Of a DNA stretch of 64,000 bases, positions 46,984 through 55,413 are shown piece after piece. Within the stretch, counting starts at the first letter, position 1; each line of letters opens with the position of its first letter. Source of the stretch: Pseudomonadota bacterium (lineage in GTDB: Bacteria > Pseudomonadota > Gammaproteobacteria > Steroidobacterales > Steroidobacteraceae); contig JAEZFW010000010.1 of the NCBI GenBank assembly GCA_023417315.1, positions 1 to 64,000 on the forward strand. The letters are read 5' to 3'. The notes under the pieces were generated by a model. That model saw only the letters and a program-made list of their open reading frames with translations. It had not been told where the DNA came from and searched no databases. Made by a program: the position numbers and the translations under genes.

Positions 46984-47186
46984 TGGTTGGCAGTTTGGGG
47001 GCGAGCCCGGCTCGCAAATAACATCAATCCGTCTGTTTTCTGTGAACTGGTTCTCTTTATGTAACGCCCGCCAGGGTTCTGTGATAACTGTCACGCCCGG
47101 GTTCGGACCCCCTCCGCATACTCCCGACACTCGCGCACGGAGCCGGTGCAGCGAACCTTAAGCCGGCTCGATGCAAACTGCACACG

Positions 47187-48134
47187 ATGAGCACAGTCAC
47201 GAAAGCAACAGTTTACTCGAGGACAGACGATGAGACGCCGGAGACTCCGTCGCTGGCTGCCATCGATCGATTTCTCGATGCCGTCTGGATGGAGCGCGGT
47301 CTGTCGCCGAACACGCTGTCGGCCTATCGCGCGGATCTGACGGCGCTCGATCGCTGGCTGCACGCGCGCGGCAGCTCGAGCGTGGCTGCGAAGCGTGCCG
47401 ATCTACTCGCCTTCATTGCCTGGCGGGTTGAGTCGGGCGCTCGACCGAGGTCGACCGCCCGGCAACTGTCCAGCTTCCGCCGCTTCTATCGGTACCTCGT
47501 GCGCGATGGCGCGCTCAAAGAAGATCCGACCGCTCAGATCGCGATGCCCAAGATCGGCCGCTCGCTGCCGAAGTCGTTGACCGAAGAGGAAGTCGAGGCG
47601 CTTCTGAACGCGCCGCAGATCGAGGATCCGCTGGGCCACCGCGATCGCACCATGCTCGAAGTCTTGTATGCGACGGGCCTGCGCGTCTCCGAGCTCGTGA
47701 ACCTGAAATCGAATCAGCTGAACATGAATCAGGGCGTCCTGCGCATCGTCGGCAAAGGCGATCGCGAACGTCTGATCCCGCTCGGTGAAGAGGCGCTCGA
47801 CTGGCTCCAGAAGTTCATGAATGGACCGCGGCTCGAGATCCTGCTGGAGCGGCAAACCGACTATCTGTTCCCGACACGCCGGGGCGACCGCATGACCCGG
47901 CAAGCGTTCTGGCACATCATCAAGCGCTATGCGCAGAAGGCGGGCGTGCAAAAAGCGCTTTCGCCGCACACGCTGCGACACGCGTTTGCGACCCATCTGC
48001 TCAACCATGGCGCGGATCTGCGCGTCGTACAGATGTTGCTGGGCCACAGCGATCTATCCACGACGCAGATCTACACGCACGTCGCACGCGAACGCATGAA
48101 AGAGCTGCACGCGCAGCATCACCCGCGCGGATAA
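47187..48134 (+). CDS. xerD: Tyrosine recombinase XerD
   Basis: XerD, with XerC, resolves chromosome dimers at dif. The 315-residue protein has the SAM-like N-terminal core-binding domain (about 25-115) and a catalytic domain with all residues present: Arg166, Lys190, His261, Arg264, His287 and Tyr296. The sequence ATGLRVSEL, HTLRHAFATHLL and LGHSDLSTTQIYTH is characteristic of XerD. The first 20 residues are a nonconserved extension and a later start is possible. The usual neighbour dsbC follows 125 bases downstream. Confidence 0.96.
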   Translation: MSTVTKATVYSRTDDETPETPSLAAIDRFLDAVWMERGLSPNTLSAYRADLTALDRWLHARGSSSVAAKRADLLAFIAWRVESGARPRSTARQLSSFRRFYRYLVRDGALKEDPTAQIAMPKIGRSLPKSLTEEEVEALLNAPQIEDPLGHRDRTMLEVLYATGLRVSELVNLKSNQLNMNQGVLRIVGKGDRERLIPLGEEALDWLQKFMNGPRLEILLERQTDYLFPTRRGDRMTRQAFWHIIKRYAQKAGVQKALSPHTLRHAFATHLLNHGADLRVVQMLLGHSDLSTTQIYTHVARERMKELHAQHHPRG

Positions 48135-48259
48135 CTTCCCTCCGTTTCTCTTACTCCAGCTTGCGGTAGACTTCGGAAACTGAACTGGCGCCCCAGTTTC
48201 GCGTCCAATCGGCCGTATCCCCAACGCCAACCCGCCTCTTGAATACCTCTGGAGTGTCG

Positions 48260-49009
48260 ATGACCCGTTTGTGCATCTCCCGTCTGTGCGTGTCGATGCT
48301 GCTCGCGATTACGAGTCTTGCGGCGCATTCCGCCGATCAGCCTGCCGCGAAAACCGATCCGCGGGCCACGATCGCGGCGAAGTTCCCCGGGATGTCGCCG
48401 GACGATGTGCGCCCCTCGAAAATCAAGGGCATGTACGAGGTCAGGATCGGTTCCGACAGTGCTTATGTCAGCGCAGACGGAAAGTATGTGATCGCTGGCG
48501 ACATGTACGATGTCGACACGCGTGTGAACATGACCGAGCAGTCGCGCGCGTCTGAGCGCCGCGCGGTCCTCGCGAAGCTGGATGAGCGCGACATGATCGT
48601 TTTCTCTCCGGCGAGCGCCAAACCGGAGCACACGATCACTGTCTTCACGGACGTCGATTGCGGGTATTGCCGCAAGCTCCACAGCGAGATCGATCAACTG
48701 ACTCAGCTCGGTGTGCGTGTGCGTTATCTCGCCTATCCGCGCTCGGGCCCGAATTCGAGCGATTGGCGCAAAATGGAAGCGGTATGGTGCTCGAAAGACC
48801 GTAAGCAGGCGATCACGAAGGCGAAGCGGGGAGAGGACGTCAAGGCTGCCGATTGCGCGAGCACTCCGGTGGCCAAACAGTTCGCACTCGGCGAGCAAAT
48901 GGGTGTGCGCGGAACGCCTGCGATCTTCACCGTTGATGGCGACTACATCGGCGGCTATCTACCGCCGAGCGAGATGAAGAAGCAATTGGACGAGCTGAAG
49001 GCGGATTGA
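48260..49009 (+). CDS. dsbC: Periplasmic disulfide isomerase DsbC
   Basis: DsbC repairs wrong disulfides in exported proteins. The ATG at 48260 has GGAG at a good distance and yields a signal peptide ending near HSA (23-25). The mature protein has the N-terminal dimerisation region and a thioredoxin-fold domain with CGYC at 134-137 (VDCGYCRKLH) and cis-Pro region GTPAIF. At 249 residues the length is normal. The xerD-dsbC order is common in gammaproteobacteria. Confidence 0.95.
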   Translation: MTRLCISRLCVSMLLAITSLAAHSADQPAAKTDPRATIAAKFPGMSPDDVRPSKIKGMYEVRIGSDSAYVSADGKYVIAGDMYDVDTRVNMTEQSRASERRAVLAKLDERDMIVFSPASAKPEHTITVFTDVDCGYCRKLHSEIDQLTQLGVRVRYLAYPRSGPNSSDWRKMEAVWCSKDRKQAITKAKRGEDVKAADCASTPVAKQFALGEQMGVRGTPAIFTVDGDYIGGYLPPSEMKKQLDELKAD

Positions 49010-49016
49010 GCGGAGG

Positions 49017-49096
49017 GAAGTTGCTGGTGGCTAGTGATGAGTGGTTAGTTAAGACGCGGTGCTGCTAACCCCTAGCCACTAAGAACTAACAACTTC
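49017..49096. repeat. Short inverted tandem-repeat element between dsbC and fdxA (unit AGTGGTT/GGTTAGT)
   Basis: The left arm 49017-49053 starts GAAG and has GGTGGCTAGTGATGAGTGG then TTAGTTAAG. The right arm 49064-49096 has GCTAACCCCTAGCCACTAAG and AACTAACAACTTC. The spacer is about ten bases and the match is imperfect. It is a convergent gap, and the right arm ends on the first base of the fdxA stop codon. Confidence 0.8.
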
Positions 49097-49419
49097 TATT
49101 TTTCCAGCAGCTTGATCTTATCCGGCTTGCCTTCCCATTCCTTGGCATCGGCAGGCGCTGGCTTCTTTTCCGTGATCACGGGCCACGCCTTCGCGAGCTC
49201 CGCGTTGATCTGCTTGAACTGTTCCTGGCCTGCCGGCAGCTCTTCTTCAGAGTAGATCGCTTCGACGGGACACTCGGGTTCGCATAGCGTGCAGTCGATG
49301 CATTCGTCCGGATCGATCACCAGGAAGTTCGGGCCTTCGTGAAAACAATCGACCGGGCACACCTCCACGCAGTCGGTGTACTTGCACTTGATACAGTTTT
49401 CGGTGACGACGAAGGTCAT
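49096..49419 (-). CDS. fdxA: Seven-iron ferredoxin
   Basis: The 107-residue ferredoxin has nine cysteines at 9, 12, 17, 21, 25, 40, 43, 46 and 50. This is the [3Fe-4S][4Fe-4S] pattern known from Azotobacter FdI (ligands 9, 17 and 50 for 3Fe and 21, 40, 43 and 46 for 4Fe). The C-terminal extension EQFKQINAELAKAWPVITEKK is usual. Its electron partner is not known. It is convergent with dsbC, with a repeat element between. Confidence 0.95.
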   Translation of the reverse strand: MTFVVTENCIKCKYTDCVEVCPVDCFHEGPNFLVIDPDECIDCTLCEPECPVEAIYSEEELPAGQEQFKQINAELAKAWPVITEKKPAPADAKEWEGKPDKIKLLEK

Positions 49420-49545
49420 CGGCAGACTCCGGAGAAATCGCTGTGTGCCGCGGTCGAGGTGCCGCTTGGGGGCGCAATTGTGCCAAACGGCGTTTCGATT
49501 AGCGAGGCGGAAGCGTTATGGCCACATGAAAAAGTGCGCGCACGC

Positions 49546-50097
49546 TCACGCAGTTAGAGGCTTCTCCCGCCAATCGATGTCTTTGAAGTGCATGCGCTCG
49601 AGCCCTTCACGACGGTCCTCGAGGTATCTGCGCAGCGCGAATTCGACGCTCAAGAAGGCAATCTCGGACCATGGGATATCAGCTTCGTCATATAGAGCTG
49701 TCTCGAGACTCTCGGGACCCACTCCGAACGCGGGTGTTTTCAAGGTCGCACGGAACATGATGTGGACCTGATTCGCGCGCAAGACATTGACGATCGCCAG
49801 TAACGAGCCGATTTCTACGCTCGCGAGCGCTTCTTCGATCGCCTCGCGTGCGGCCGCGTTCTGCACGGACTCGCCGTTCTCCATGAACCCTGCCGGGATC
49901 GTCCAGTACCCGAGGCGCGGTTCGATCGCCCGCTTGCACAGTAGGATCTTGCCCTCGGTCTCGATCACACACCCGGCGATGATGCGCGGGTTCTGATAGT
50001 GAATCGTTCCACACGCGGGGCAGACGAAGCGGGGCAGGTGATCGCCTTCGGGGATCTTGACGACGACCGGCTTACCGCAGGCGGAACAGAAGTTCAT
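49546..50097 (-). CDS. NUDIX hydrolase with N-terminal zinc ribbon
   Basis: The protein has 183 residues. A zinc ribbon is formed by Cys4, Cys7, Cys26 and Cys29 (CSACG and CPACG). The NUDIX box at about 70-93 reads G x5 E x7 REAIEEALA, where the final G of the consensus (REUXEEXGU) is replaced by Leu or Ala. The metal-binding glutamates Glu85, Glu88 and Glu89 are intact, so activity is likely. It resembles the C-terminal half of NudC/NADH pyrophosphatases, but the substrate is unknown. The start sits four bases from a repeat element. Confidence 0.87.
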   Translation of the reverse strand: MNFCSACGKPVVVKIPEGDHLPRFVCPACGTIHYQNPRIIAGCVIETEGKILLCKRAIEPRLGYWTIPAGFMENGESVQNAAAREAIEEALASVEIGSLLAIVNVLRANQVHIMFRATLKTPAFGVGPESLETALYDEADIPWSEIAFLSVEFALRRYLEDRREGLERMHFKDIDWREKPLTA

Positions 50098-50100
50098 GAG

Positions 50101-50220
50101 GAAGCGGTTAGGGGCTAGCGGTTAGTGGTTAGTCAGAACACACATACGAACCGAAGTGGCTCGCTTGCGGTTCAGTCCGCGTCTCAGACTAACCGCTAAC
50201 CGCTAACCGCTAACCACTTC
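50101..50220 (+). repeat. Inverted tandem-repeat element between the NUDIX gene and tRNA-Leu (unit CGGTTAG)
   Basis: The left arm 50101-50137 is GAAGCGGTTAGGGGCTAGCG then GTTAGTGGTTAGTCAGAAC. The right arm 50184-50220 is the reverse complement, four CGGTTAG-type units ending ACTTC. The right arm ends six bases from the 3' end of the tRNA gene, while the left arm begins three bases from the NUDIX start. Confidence 0.93.
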
Positions 50221-50225
50221 AAGAG

Positions 50226-50312
50226 TTGGTGCCGGTGGAGGGAATCGAACCCACACTCTGTTGCCAGAACCGGATTTTGAGTCCGGCGCGTCTACCAGTT
50301 CCGCCACACCGG
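50226..50312 (-). tRNA. tRNA-Leu (anticodon CAA)
   Basis: The minus strand folds as a class II tRNA of 87 bases with encoded CCA. The acceptor stem GCCGGTG pairs with CACCGGC, the anticodon stem CCGGA pairs with TCCGG around loop CTCAAAA (anticodon CAA, decoding UUG), a variable arm of about 11-14 bases follows, and the T arm has GTTCGATTC. Downstream on the minus strand is the repeat element, then the NUDIX gene. Confidence 0.96.
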
Positions 50313-50323
50313 CGAGGGGGCGC

Positions 50324-50329
50324 AAGTAT
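50324..50329 (-). promoter_or_regulatory. Probable -10 box of the tRNA-Leu gene
   Basis: TATACT on the minus strand, eleven bases upstream of the first tRNA base. It is one change from TATAAT. A TTGCCA lies 20 bases further upstream, beyond the usual 17, so the -35 region is uncertain. Confidence 0.5.
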
Positions 50330-50538
50330 AGACGGTGTCACAGGCCTACTGGCAACTGGTCGCTCGCGAGTGACCGACCGCGCGTATCCGCACGGGCCGG
50401 CGCGCGCAATCAACGGCCGGAAATATCGCCGTCTCGGTTGCCGATTTCCGAACTCTCGCGTCCCGATCTCCTCATTCCGTATACACGCTGCTCGCAGTAT
50501 CGTTCTGAAGAATCTACGAACACTTGGGGGAGAACAGT

Positions 50539-51702
50539 ATGGATTTTCAGTTGAGCGATGAGCAGCAGATGATGCAATCCGTCGCCCGAGAGTTCGCGCA
50601 GGCGGAAGTGGCACCGATCGCGGCGAAGTTCGATGCCTCGGGTGAGTTTCCCTTCGAGACGATTCGCAAAGCAGGCGAGCTCGGTTTCATGGGTGTCGAG
50701 GTGCCGGCGGAATACGGCGGTGCTGGGCTCGATGCAATCAGTTACGTGCTCATGATGGAGGAAGTCGCGGCCGCCGATGCGGCACACTCCACGATCATCT
50801 CTGTAAACAACTCGCTCTATTGCGGCGGAATCCTCAAGTTCGGCACCGAGGATCAGAAACAGAAATACGTCCGTCCAATCGCCTCGGGCGAGTCGATCGG
50901 TGCGTATGGACTGACAGAGCCTCAATCGGGATCCGATGCCGCGAATATGCGCACTCGAGCGACGCGCTCATCCGATGGCAGGCATTACGTCATCAACGGC
51001 AAAAAGTCTTGGATCACGTCCGGACCGGTCGCGGACTATCTCCTGCTGTTCGCTATCACGGATCCCGAGAAGCGCTCGCGCGGTATTTCTGCGTTCATCC
51101 TCGACTGCAAAGCGCCGGGATTCGTGCGCGGAAAGACAGAACCCAAGCTCGGCATCCGAGCCTCGGCAACGTGCGAGATCGAGCTCATCGACTATCGTTG
51201 CCCGGTCGAGAATCGCCTGGGAGAAGAGGGCGGGGGTTTCGGCATCGCCATGCAGATGCTCGATTCGGGTCGCATTGGCATCGCTGCTCAAGCAGTCGGT
51301 ATCGCGCGCGCGGCTTACGAGGCCTCGTTGAGCTATGTCAAAGAGCGCAAGGCGTTCGGCGCGCCCATCGGCAGCTTCCAGATGATTCAGCAAAAGCTCG
51401 CAGATATGAAATGCCGGCTCGATGCTGCTCACTTGCTCACGCTGCGCGCCGCATGGGCCAGGCAGCAATCGAAGGTCGATGGACGGCGCTACACGCTCGA
51501 AGGTTCGATCGCAAAGCTTACAGCCTCGGAGACGGCGATGTTCTGCGCCCACGCGGCCGTGCAGATTCATGCCGGTATGGGCTATTCGAAAGAGCTGCCC
51601 ATCGAACGCTACTTCCGCGATGCCAAGATCACGGAAATCTACGAAGGCACGAGCGAGATCCAGCGGATGGTGATCGCGAGGCAAGAGACGGGACTTCGAT
51701 AG
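50539..51702 (+). CDS. Acyl-CoA dehydrogenase, short/branched-chain type
   Basis: A 387-residue FAD-dependent dehydrogenase. The catalytic Glu is in IYEGTSEIQRMVIAR near the C-terminus, the position used by short-chain and branched-chain enzymes. YGLTEPQSGSDAANMRT and WITSGPVADYLL shape the FAD and substrate site. The ATG at 50539 follows GGGGGAGA at seven bases, a strong ribosome site. It may act on butyryl-, isobutyryl- or 2-methylbutyryl-CoA and pass electrons through ETF to the ETF-QO found at 35 kb. Confidence 0.93.
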   Translation: MDFQLSDEQQMMQSVAREFAQAEVAPIAAKFDASGEFPFETIRKAGELGFMGVEVPAEYGGAGLDAISYVLMMEEVAAADAAHSTIISVNNSLYCGGILKFGTEDQKQKYVRPIASGESIGAYGLTEPQSGSDAANMRTRATRSSDGRHYVINGKKSWITSGPVADYLLLFAITDPEKRSRGISAFILDCKAPGFVRGKTEPKLGIRASATCEIELIDYRCPVENRLGEEGGGFGIAMQMLDSGRIGIAAQAVGIARAAYEASLSYVKERKAFGAPIGSFQMIQQKLADMKCRLDAAHLLTLRAAWARQQSKVDGRRYTLEGSIAKLTASETAMFCAHAAVQIHAGMGYSKELPIERYFRDAKITEIYEGTSEIQRMVIARQETGLR

Positions 51703-51804
51703 GGCCAACTGGCTAGCCGGCCGACTGGCTACTGGCCGGAGAATGTGCAGGGAAGGCATTCTTCTGACCAGTGGCCAGTGGCCAGTGGCCAGTGAGCCAG
51801 CGGC
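51703..51804 (-). repeat. Inverted tandem-repeat element between the acyl-CoA dehydrogenase and ECF sigma genes (unit CACTGGC)
   Basis: The left arm 51703-51741 has CAACTGGCTAGCCGGCCGAC and TGGCTACTGGCCGG. The right arm 51764-51804 has a run of CCAGTGG units, giving on the minus strand CACTGGCCACTGGCCACTGG then TCAGAAGAATGCC. It begins on the base after the dehydrogenase stop codon. Confidence 0.88.
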
Positions 51805-51851
51805 CTTGCACCTGCGACCCTTCGCCCACGTGCCGCATCTAAGTAATCACG

Positions 51852-52490
51852 ATGTCGCAGTTCCACGCCCTTGAGGTTCCTGCTGAAGTGATTCGCTCGG
51901 CGAGCGCGGGAGACGCGCGGGCGCATGAGGCAATCTTTCTCGCGTGTCGGCGTCCGGTGTACACGCTGATCCGCAGGCTCGTTCCGAGAGCCGCGGTTGC
52001 GGACGATCTGTTCCAGGACACGTTTGTCGAGATCCTGCGCAGCATTCACACGTACTCGGGCGAGGGCTCGTTCGCTGGGTGGGTGAGAAGCATCGCTGTG
52101 AGCAAGTGCCTCATGTATCTGCGCTCGCCTTGGCACCGGAGCTTGTTGTGGCTGGACGGCGATGAGCAGGGCGCGCACGAGTTGGTCGATACGCGATCCG
52201 CCGAGCCCGAGCACGGGCATGACGATCTGAGTCGTGCCTTGGCCGACTTGCCCGTGCTGACGCGCACGGTCGTGTGGCTCTACGACGTCGAGGGTTACAC
52301 ACATCCTGAGATCGCGCGCCTGCTCGGACGCACGATCAGCTTCTCGAAATCGCAGTTGGCGCGAGCTCATGCCCGCTTGCGCACCGCGTTGGGCGCAGAG
52401 CACGCACCGCAGTCTCGTACTGCAGCCAGTCGTGCATCGACTGCGCACGACACGGCGTCGATGACGCGGCTAGCAGCGCTCGGAGAATGA
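51852..52490 (+). CDS. ECF-type RNA polymerase sigma factor
   Basis: The 212-residue protein has sigma region 2 (about 20-90, with VADDLFQDTFVEILRSIHTYSGEGSFAGWVRSIAVSKCL) and region 4 (about 130-185, helix-turn-helix near YTHPEIARLLGRTISFSKSQLARAHARLRTAL). The C-terminal 30 residues are low-complexity Ala/Ser/Thr. Its stop overlaps the next start by four bases. That gene has an HxxxCxxC zinc anti-sigma motif, so the pair is a sigma/anti-sigma unit. Promoter targets are not known. Confidence 0.93.
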   Translation: MSQFHALEVPAEVIRSASAGDARAHEAIFLACRRPVYTLIRRLVPRAAVADDLFQDTFVEILRSIHTYSGEGSFAGWVRSIAVSKCLMYLRSPWHRSLLWLDGDEQGAHELVDTRSAEPEHGHDDLSRALADLPVLTRTVVWLYDVEGYTHPEIARLLGRTISFSKSQLARAHARLRTALGAEHAPQSRTAASRASTAHDTASMTRLAALGE

Positions 52491-53140
52491 TTCAGGTCAT
52501 GACCATGCATCCTCGCACCGAAGATCTATTGTCGATTCGCGATGGGCTCAGCGATGCGCGCTGGCGGGAGCATATCGATCGATGCGGCGAATGCGCTGCG
52601 CGCCTGGCAGAGCTCGAACGTACACGCTGCGCATTGCGCGCGCTTCCCGCGATCGAGCCATCGGTTGCTTGGTCGCAGGTGCAATCGAAGTTGGATTCTT
52701 TGCGATTGGGTGCACCGGTTCGCTCGCAAACGCGCAAGCGGGTTGCACGCACCACAGTCGGCCTAGCGATCGCCGCGAGCGCGGCGGTGGCGGCTGTAGT
52801 CATCACATTGCAGCAAACGCAGGTCGACTCACCCGAACAGCAACCGCTCGCGGCCGCACCTGCGAATACGACTGCGGATCTCACGAGTTTGATCGAGCGG
52901 TCCCGACGTCTCGACACATTGTTGCAGGCGATGCCTGAACGTCCGCGTATCGAGCGGGTGTCGATGGCGGCAACACTCGACACGATGGAAGAGCGCATTC
53001 AGTGGCTCGACTATCAGCTTTCATACGCGGCAGGCGATTTGGATGCGATGCAGTCAGAACGTCTGTGGCAGGAGCGAGTCGAGCTCATGGACTCGCTCGT
53101 GAAGGTGCGTTACGCGCAGGCGCGCACGGCTTCGTTCTAG
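52487..53140 (+). CDS. Membrane-anchored zinc-type anti-sigma factor
   Basis: A 217-residue protein with a cytoplasmic N-terminus holding His29-x3-Cys33-x2-Cys36 (HIDRCGEC), the ZAS-type signature, one membrane segment at about 90-108, and a periplasmic helical C-terminus (110-217) rich in Glu and Arg. It overlaps the sigma gene by four bases. Together they suggest envelope-stress sensing, with release of the sigma factor on a signal seen by the periplasmic domain. Confidence 0.85.
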   Translation: MIQVMTMHPRTEDLLSIRDGLSDARWREHIDRCGECAARLAELERTRCALRALPAIEPSVAWSQVQSKLDSLRLGAPVRSQTRKRVARTTVGLAIAASAAVAAVVITLQQTQVDSPEQQPLAAAPANTTADLTSLIERSRRLDTLLQAMPERPRIERVSMAATLDTMEERIQWLDYQLSYAAGDLDAMQSERLWQERVELMDSLVKVRYAQARTASF

Positions 53141-53190
53141 TCATTGAAGACGGTAGATCCTCAACTCAGCAAGTTCCATTCATCGAGGGC

Positions 53191-54177
53191 ATGATCGTGA
53201 ACGTTTCGAAGATGCTACGCACGGTAGTCTGTGTATGTCTTGCGGCATACGGTAGCGGGACTGTGGCGGCGGAAAGCGAAGAGGAATCTCTCGAAGTGCT
53301 GCAGCACAAGCTCGAGGAAGCGCAAGAGCGGCTCGACGCTGCGGCGCGCGATGTCGCAGAGCTCAGCATGTCGTTGTCCGACGGAATGTTTCCGGCGCCG
53401 CCACTACCGCCATTACCGGCGAACAACGGTTTTCTGGGTATCGCACTGTCGGCCGACGATGCCAAACGCGCTGACGGCGTGGAAGTCGCGAGCGTGAGCC
53501 CACGCGGAGCAGCAGCGGAGGCCGGTCTCAAGCCTGGCGATGTGCTGGTTCAGATCGATGGCAAATCCCTTGCGCGCGAGGGCTCGACGGGTCCGAATCA
53601 AAAGTTGTTGGACCACATGCGCTCGGTCAAACCCGATCAGAAGGTGAAGCTGCGCTATAAACGAGACGGCAAGACGCAGGATGTCGAGGTGGTCGCGCAA
53701 CCCATGCGAAATCATGTGTTCGCGAGGCGCGCCCCAAACGGGGGCGCGCATCCGTTCATCGAGCTGTTGCCGGAATTCGGGTTCTCTCGTGCTCACGGCG
53801 TTTTCGGCAGCGCAGAGCTCGTCGCGATGACGCCGAAGTTGGGTCAGTACTTCGGGACGGACAAGGGACTGCTCGTGGTGCGTGCACCGGACGATGATCG
53901 ACTCAAGATCGAAGAGGGCGATGTGATTCTGGATATAGATGGACGCGTGCCCTCGAGCCCCTCGCATGCCTTCCGCATCCTGAGCTCGTATCAAGGCGGC
54001 GAGAAGCTCAAGCTCAATGTAATGCGGCAAAGGAAGAAGCTCACATTCGATCTCGTCGTGCCTGAACCGCAAGATCGCTTGGAATTCCGGCGCGGCGCTC
54101 CTCCTACACCCGTCGAGCCTGCACGGGCACCTGCGCCGCATCCGCCCGCCGTCGTGCGCTCGCAAACGACAGCGTGA
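53191..54177 (+). CDS. Exported PDZ-domain protein of the sigma operon
   Basis: A 328-residue protein with a signal peptide (cut near TVAA-ES, 27-29), a coiled coil (about 30-62), a Pro-rich hinge and two PDZ-like domains: one at about 80-175 (GFLGIALS, SPRGAAAEAGLKPGDVLVQIDG) and a second at about 205-290 (GLLVVRAPDDDRLKIEEGDVILDIDGR). No protease domain is present. The start may be the ATG at 53191 or the GTG at 53197, which has the better spacing to GAGGG. Position downstream of sigma and anti-sigma suggests a role in presenting periplasmic signals. The C-terminus is Pro/Ala rich. Confidence 0.83.
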   Translation: MIVNVSKMLRTVVCVCLAAYGSGTVAAESEEESLEVLQHKLEEAQERLDAAARDVAELSMSLSDGMFPAPPLPPLPANNGFLGIALSADDAKRADGVEVASVSPRGAAAEAGLKPGDVLVQIDGKSLAREGSTGPNQKLLDHMRSVKPDQKVKLRYKRDGKTQDVEVVAQPMRNHVFARRAPNGGAHPFIELLPEFGFSRAHGVFGSAELVAMTPKLGQYFGTDKGLLVVRAPDDDRLKIEEGDVILDIDGRVPSSPSHAFRILSSYQGGEKLKLNVMRQRKKLTFDLVVPEPQDRLEFRRGAPPTPVEPARAPAPHPPAVVRSQTTA

Positions 54178-54181
54178 AAAA

Positions 54182-54267
54182 GAAGGGGATAGGGGATAGG
54201 GGATCGCAAGAGAACGCGAGTGAATAGGGTGTCTGACTTTCCCCTATCCCCTTTCCCCTATCCCCTT
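54182..54267. repeat. Inverted tandem-repeat element between the PDZ gene and queA (unit AGGGGAT)
   Basis: The left arm 54182-54208 is GAAGGGGATAGGGGATAGGG then GATCGC. The right arm 54234-54267 carries ATCCCC units in reverse complement and on the minus strand runs into AAAGTCAGACACCC. The spacer is about 27 bases. The right arm ends about 27 bases before the first codons recognisable as QueA. Confidence 0.9.
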
Positions 54268-54371
54268 GTTCGTGCTTCCGTGCGCGCCCCAGGCGGCGCG
54301 CCGACTTCCACTACGATCTGCCTCCCGAACTGATTGCGCAGCGGCCCGCGCCTTCGCGCGCGGGAAGTCGC

Positions 54372-55319
54372 TTGCTCCATCTCGACGGCGTCTCGGGATC
54401 CTTGCGCGATCTGGAGTTCGCTTCCTTGCCGGCGCTGCTTCGTCGCGGCGACCTGCTCGTATTCAACGATACGAAAGTGATCCCGGCGCGCATTCTGGGT
54501 ACGAAGCCAACCGGCGGACAGGTTGAGATTCTGCTGGAACGTGTACTCGAGGGCACGCGCATCCTCGCGCACGTTCATGCGAGCAAGCCGCTGCGACCCG
54601 AAGTACCGGTTACGTTGCCGGGAGGCGCGAGCGCGACATTCGTTCGGCGCAACGATGATCTGTTCGAGCTCGAGTTGGACGTCGAGCCGCTCGCATACTT
54701 CGAAGCGCACGGCTCCATGCCCTTGCCGCCATACATCGAGCGCGCGAGCGAGCAGGACGACGCGAATCGATATCAAACGGTCTACGCGCGCGAGCCGGGC
54801 GCGGTCGCAGCACCCACTGCGGGGCTTCACTTCGACGAAGCGATGCTCGCGCGCTGCGCCGAGATCGGTGCTCGTTCGGCGTACGTCACCCTGCATGTCG
54901 GGGCGGGCACGTTCCAACCCGTGCGAGTCGACGATCTCGATCAACATCGGATGCATGCCGAGCGCGTGACCGTCAATCGCGCTACATGCGATCTCATCGA
55001 AGAGACGCGAGCAGCAGGCGGGCGTGTCATTGCCGTCGGGACGACTGTCGTCAGGAGTTTGGAGTCGGCGGTGAGAGATGGCCGTGTGCAGCCGTTCATC
55101 GGCGAGACACGATTGTTCATTCGTCCGGGCTACACATTCGTAGCGGTCGACGCGCTGCTCACGAACTTCCATCTGCCCGAATCGACGCTCTTGATGCTCG
55201 TGTGCGCGTTCGCGGGATACGAAAACGTCATGCGCGCCTATCGGCATGCGGTTCGCGAGCGCTATCGATTCTTCAGCTACGGGGATGCGATGTTTGTAGA
55301 GAAAGGCTATAGACCGTAG
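54372..55319 (+). CDS. queA: S-adenosylmethionine:tRNA ribosyltransferase-isomerase, 5' end without a normal start codon
   Basis: QueA makes epoxyqueuosine in tRNA. The first canonical start in frame is the TTG at 54372 (315 residues), but the preceding in-frame codons from about 54294 still encode the conserved QueA N-terminus (RRADFHYDLPPELIAQRP, compare MRVTDFSFELP...LIA in E. coli). There is no ATG, GTG or TTG in that frame back to the stop at 54234, only CTG at 54318 and 54333 and an ATT. At the place where Met is expected the codon is AGG. The rest is intact (DLLVFNDTKVIPARILG, PTAGLHF, VGTTVVRSLES). A lost start, a frameshift, a non-standard start, or a sequence error are all possible. 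The stop codon lies in a repeat arm. Confidence 0.88.
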   Translation: MLHLDGVSGSLRDLEFASLPALLRRGDLLVFNDTKVIPARILGTKPTGGQVEILLERVLEGTRILAHVHASKPLRPEVPVTLPGGASATFVRRNDDLFELELDVEPLAYFEAHGSMPLPPYIERASEQDDANRYQTVYAREPGAVAAPTAGLHFDEAMLARCAEIGARSAYVTLHVGAGTFQPVRVDDLDQHRMHAERVTVNRATCDLIEETRAAGGRVIAVGTTVVRSLESAVRDGRVQPFIGETRLFIRPGYTFVAVDALLTNFHLPESTLLMLVCAFAGYENVMRAYRHAVRERYRFFSYGDAMFVEKGYRP

Positions 55320-55410
55320 GCTGTAGACTGTAGCCAGAATGAAGATCTCAATCGCTAAAGCGTCACCGTTTTCTTCCGGGCTACAGCCTACAGCCTACAG
55401 CCAACAGTCG
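55316..55410 (+). repeat. Inverted tandem-repeat element between queA and tgt (unit GTAGGCT)
   Basis: The left arm 55316-55340 reads GTAGGCTGTAGACTGTAGCC then AGAATG. The right arm 55379-55410 is the reverse complement (GGCTACAGCCTACAGCCTAC then AGCCAACAG). The queA stop codon TAG at 55317-55319 is part of the first repeat unit. The arm ends four bases before the tgt ATG. Confidence 0.92.
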
Positions 55411-55413
55411 TAG

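Noticed and set aside
50358..50375. Near-perfect palindrome GGTCGCTCGCGAGTGACC in the tRNA/acyl-CoA dehydrogenase gap
   Set aside because: It is GC-rich and palindromes of this size occur by chance in such DNA. No regulator nearby suggests a function.
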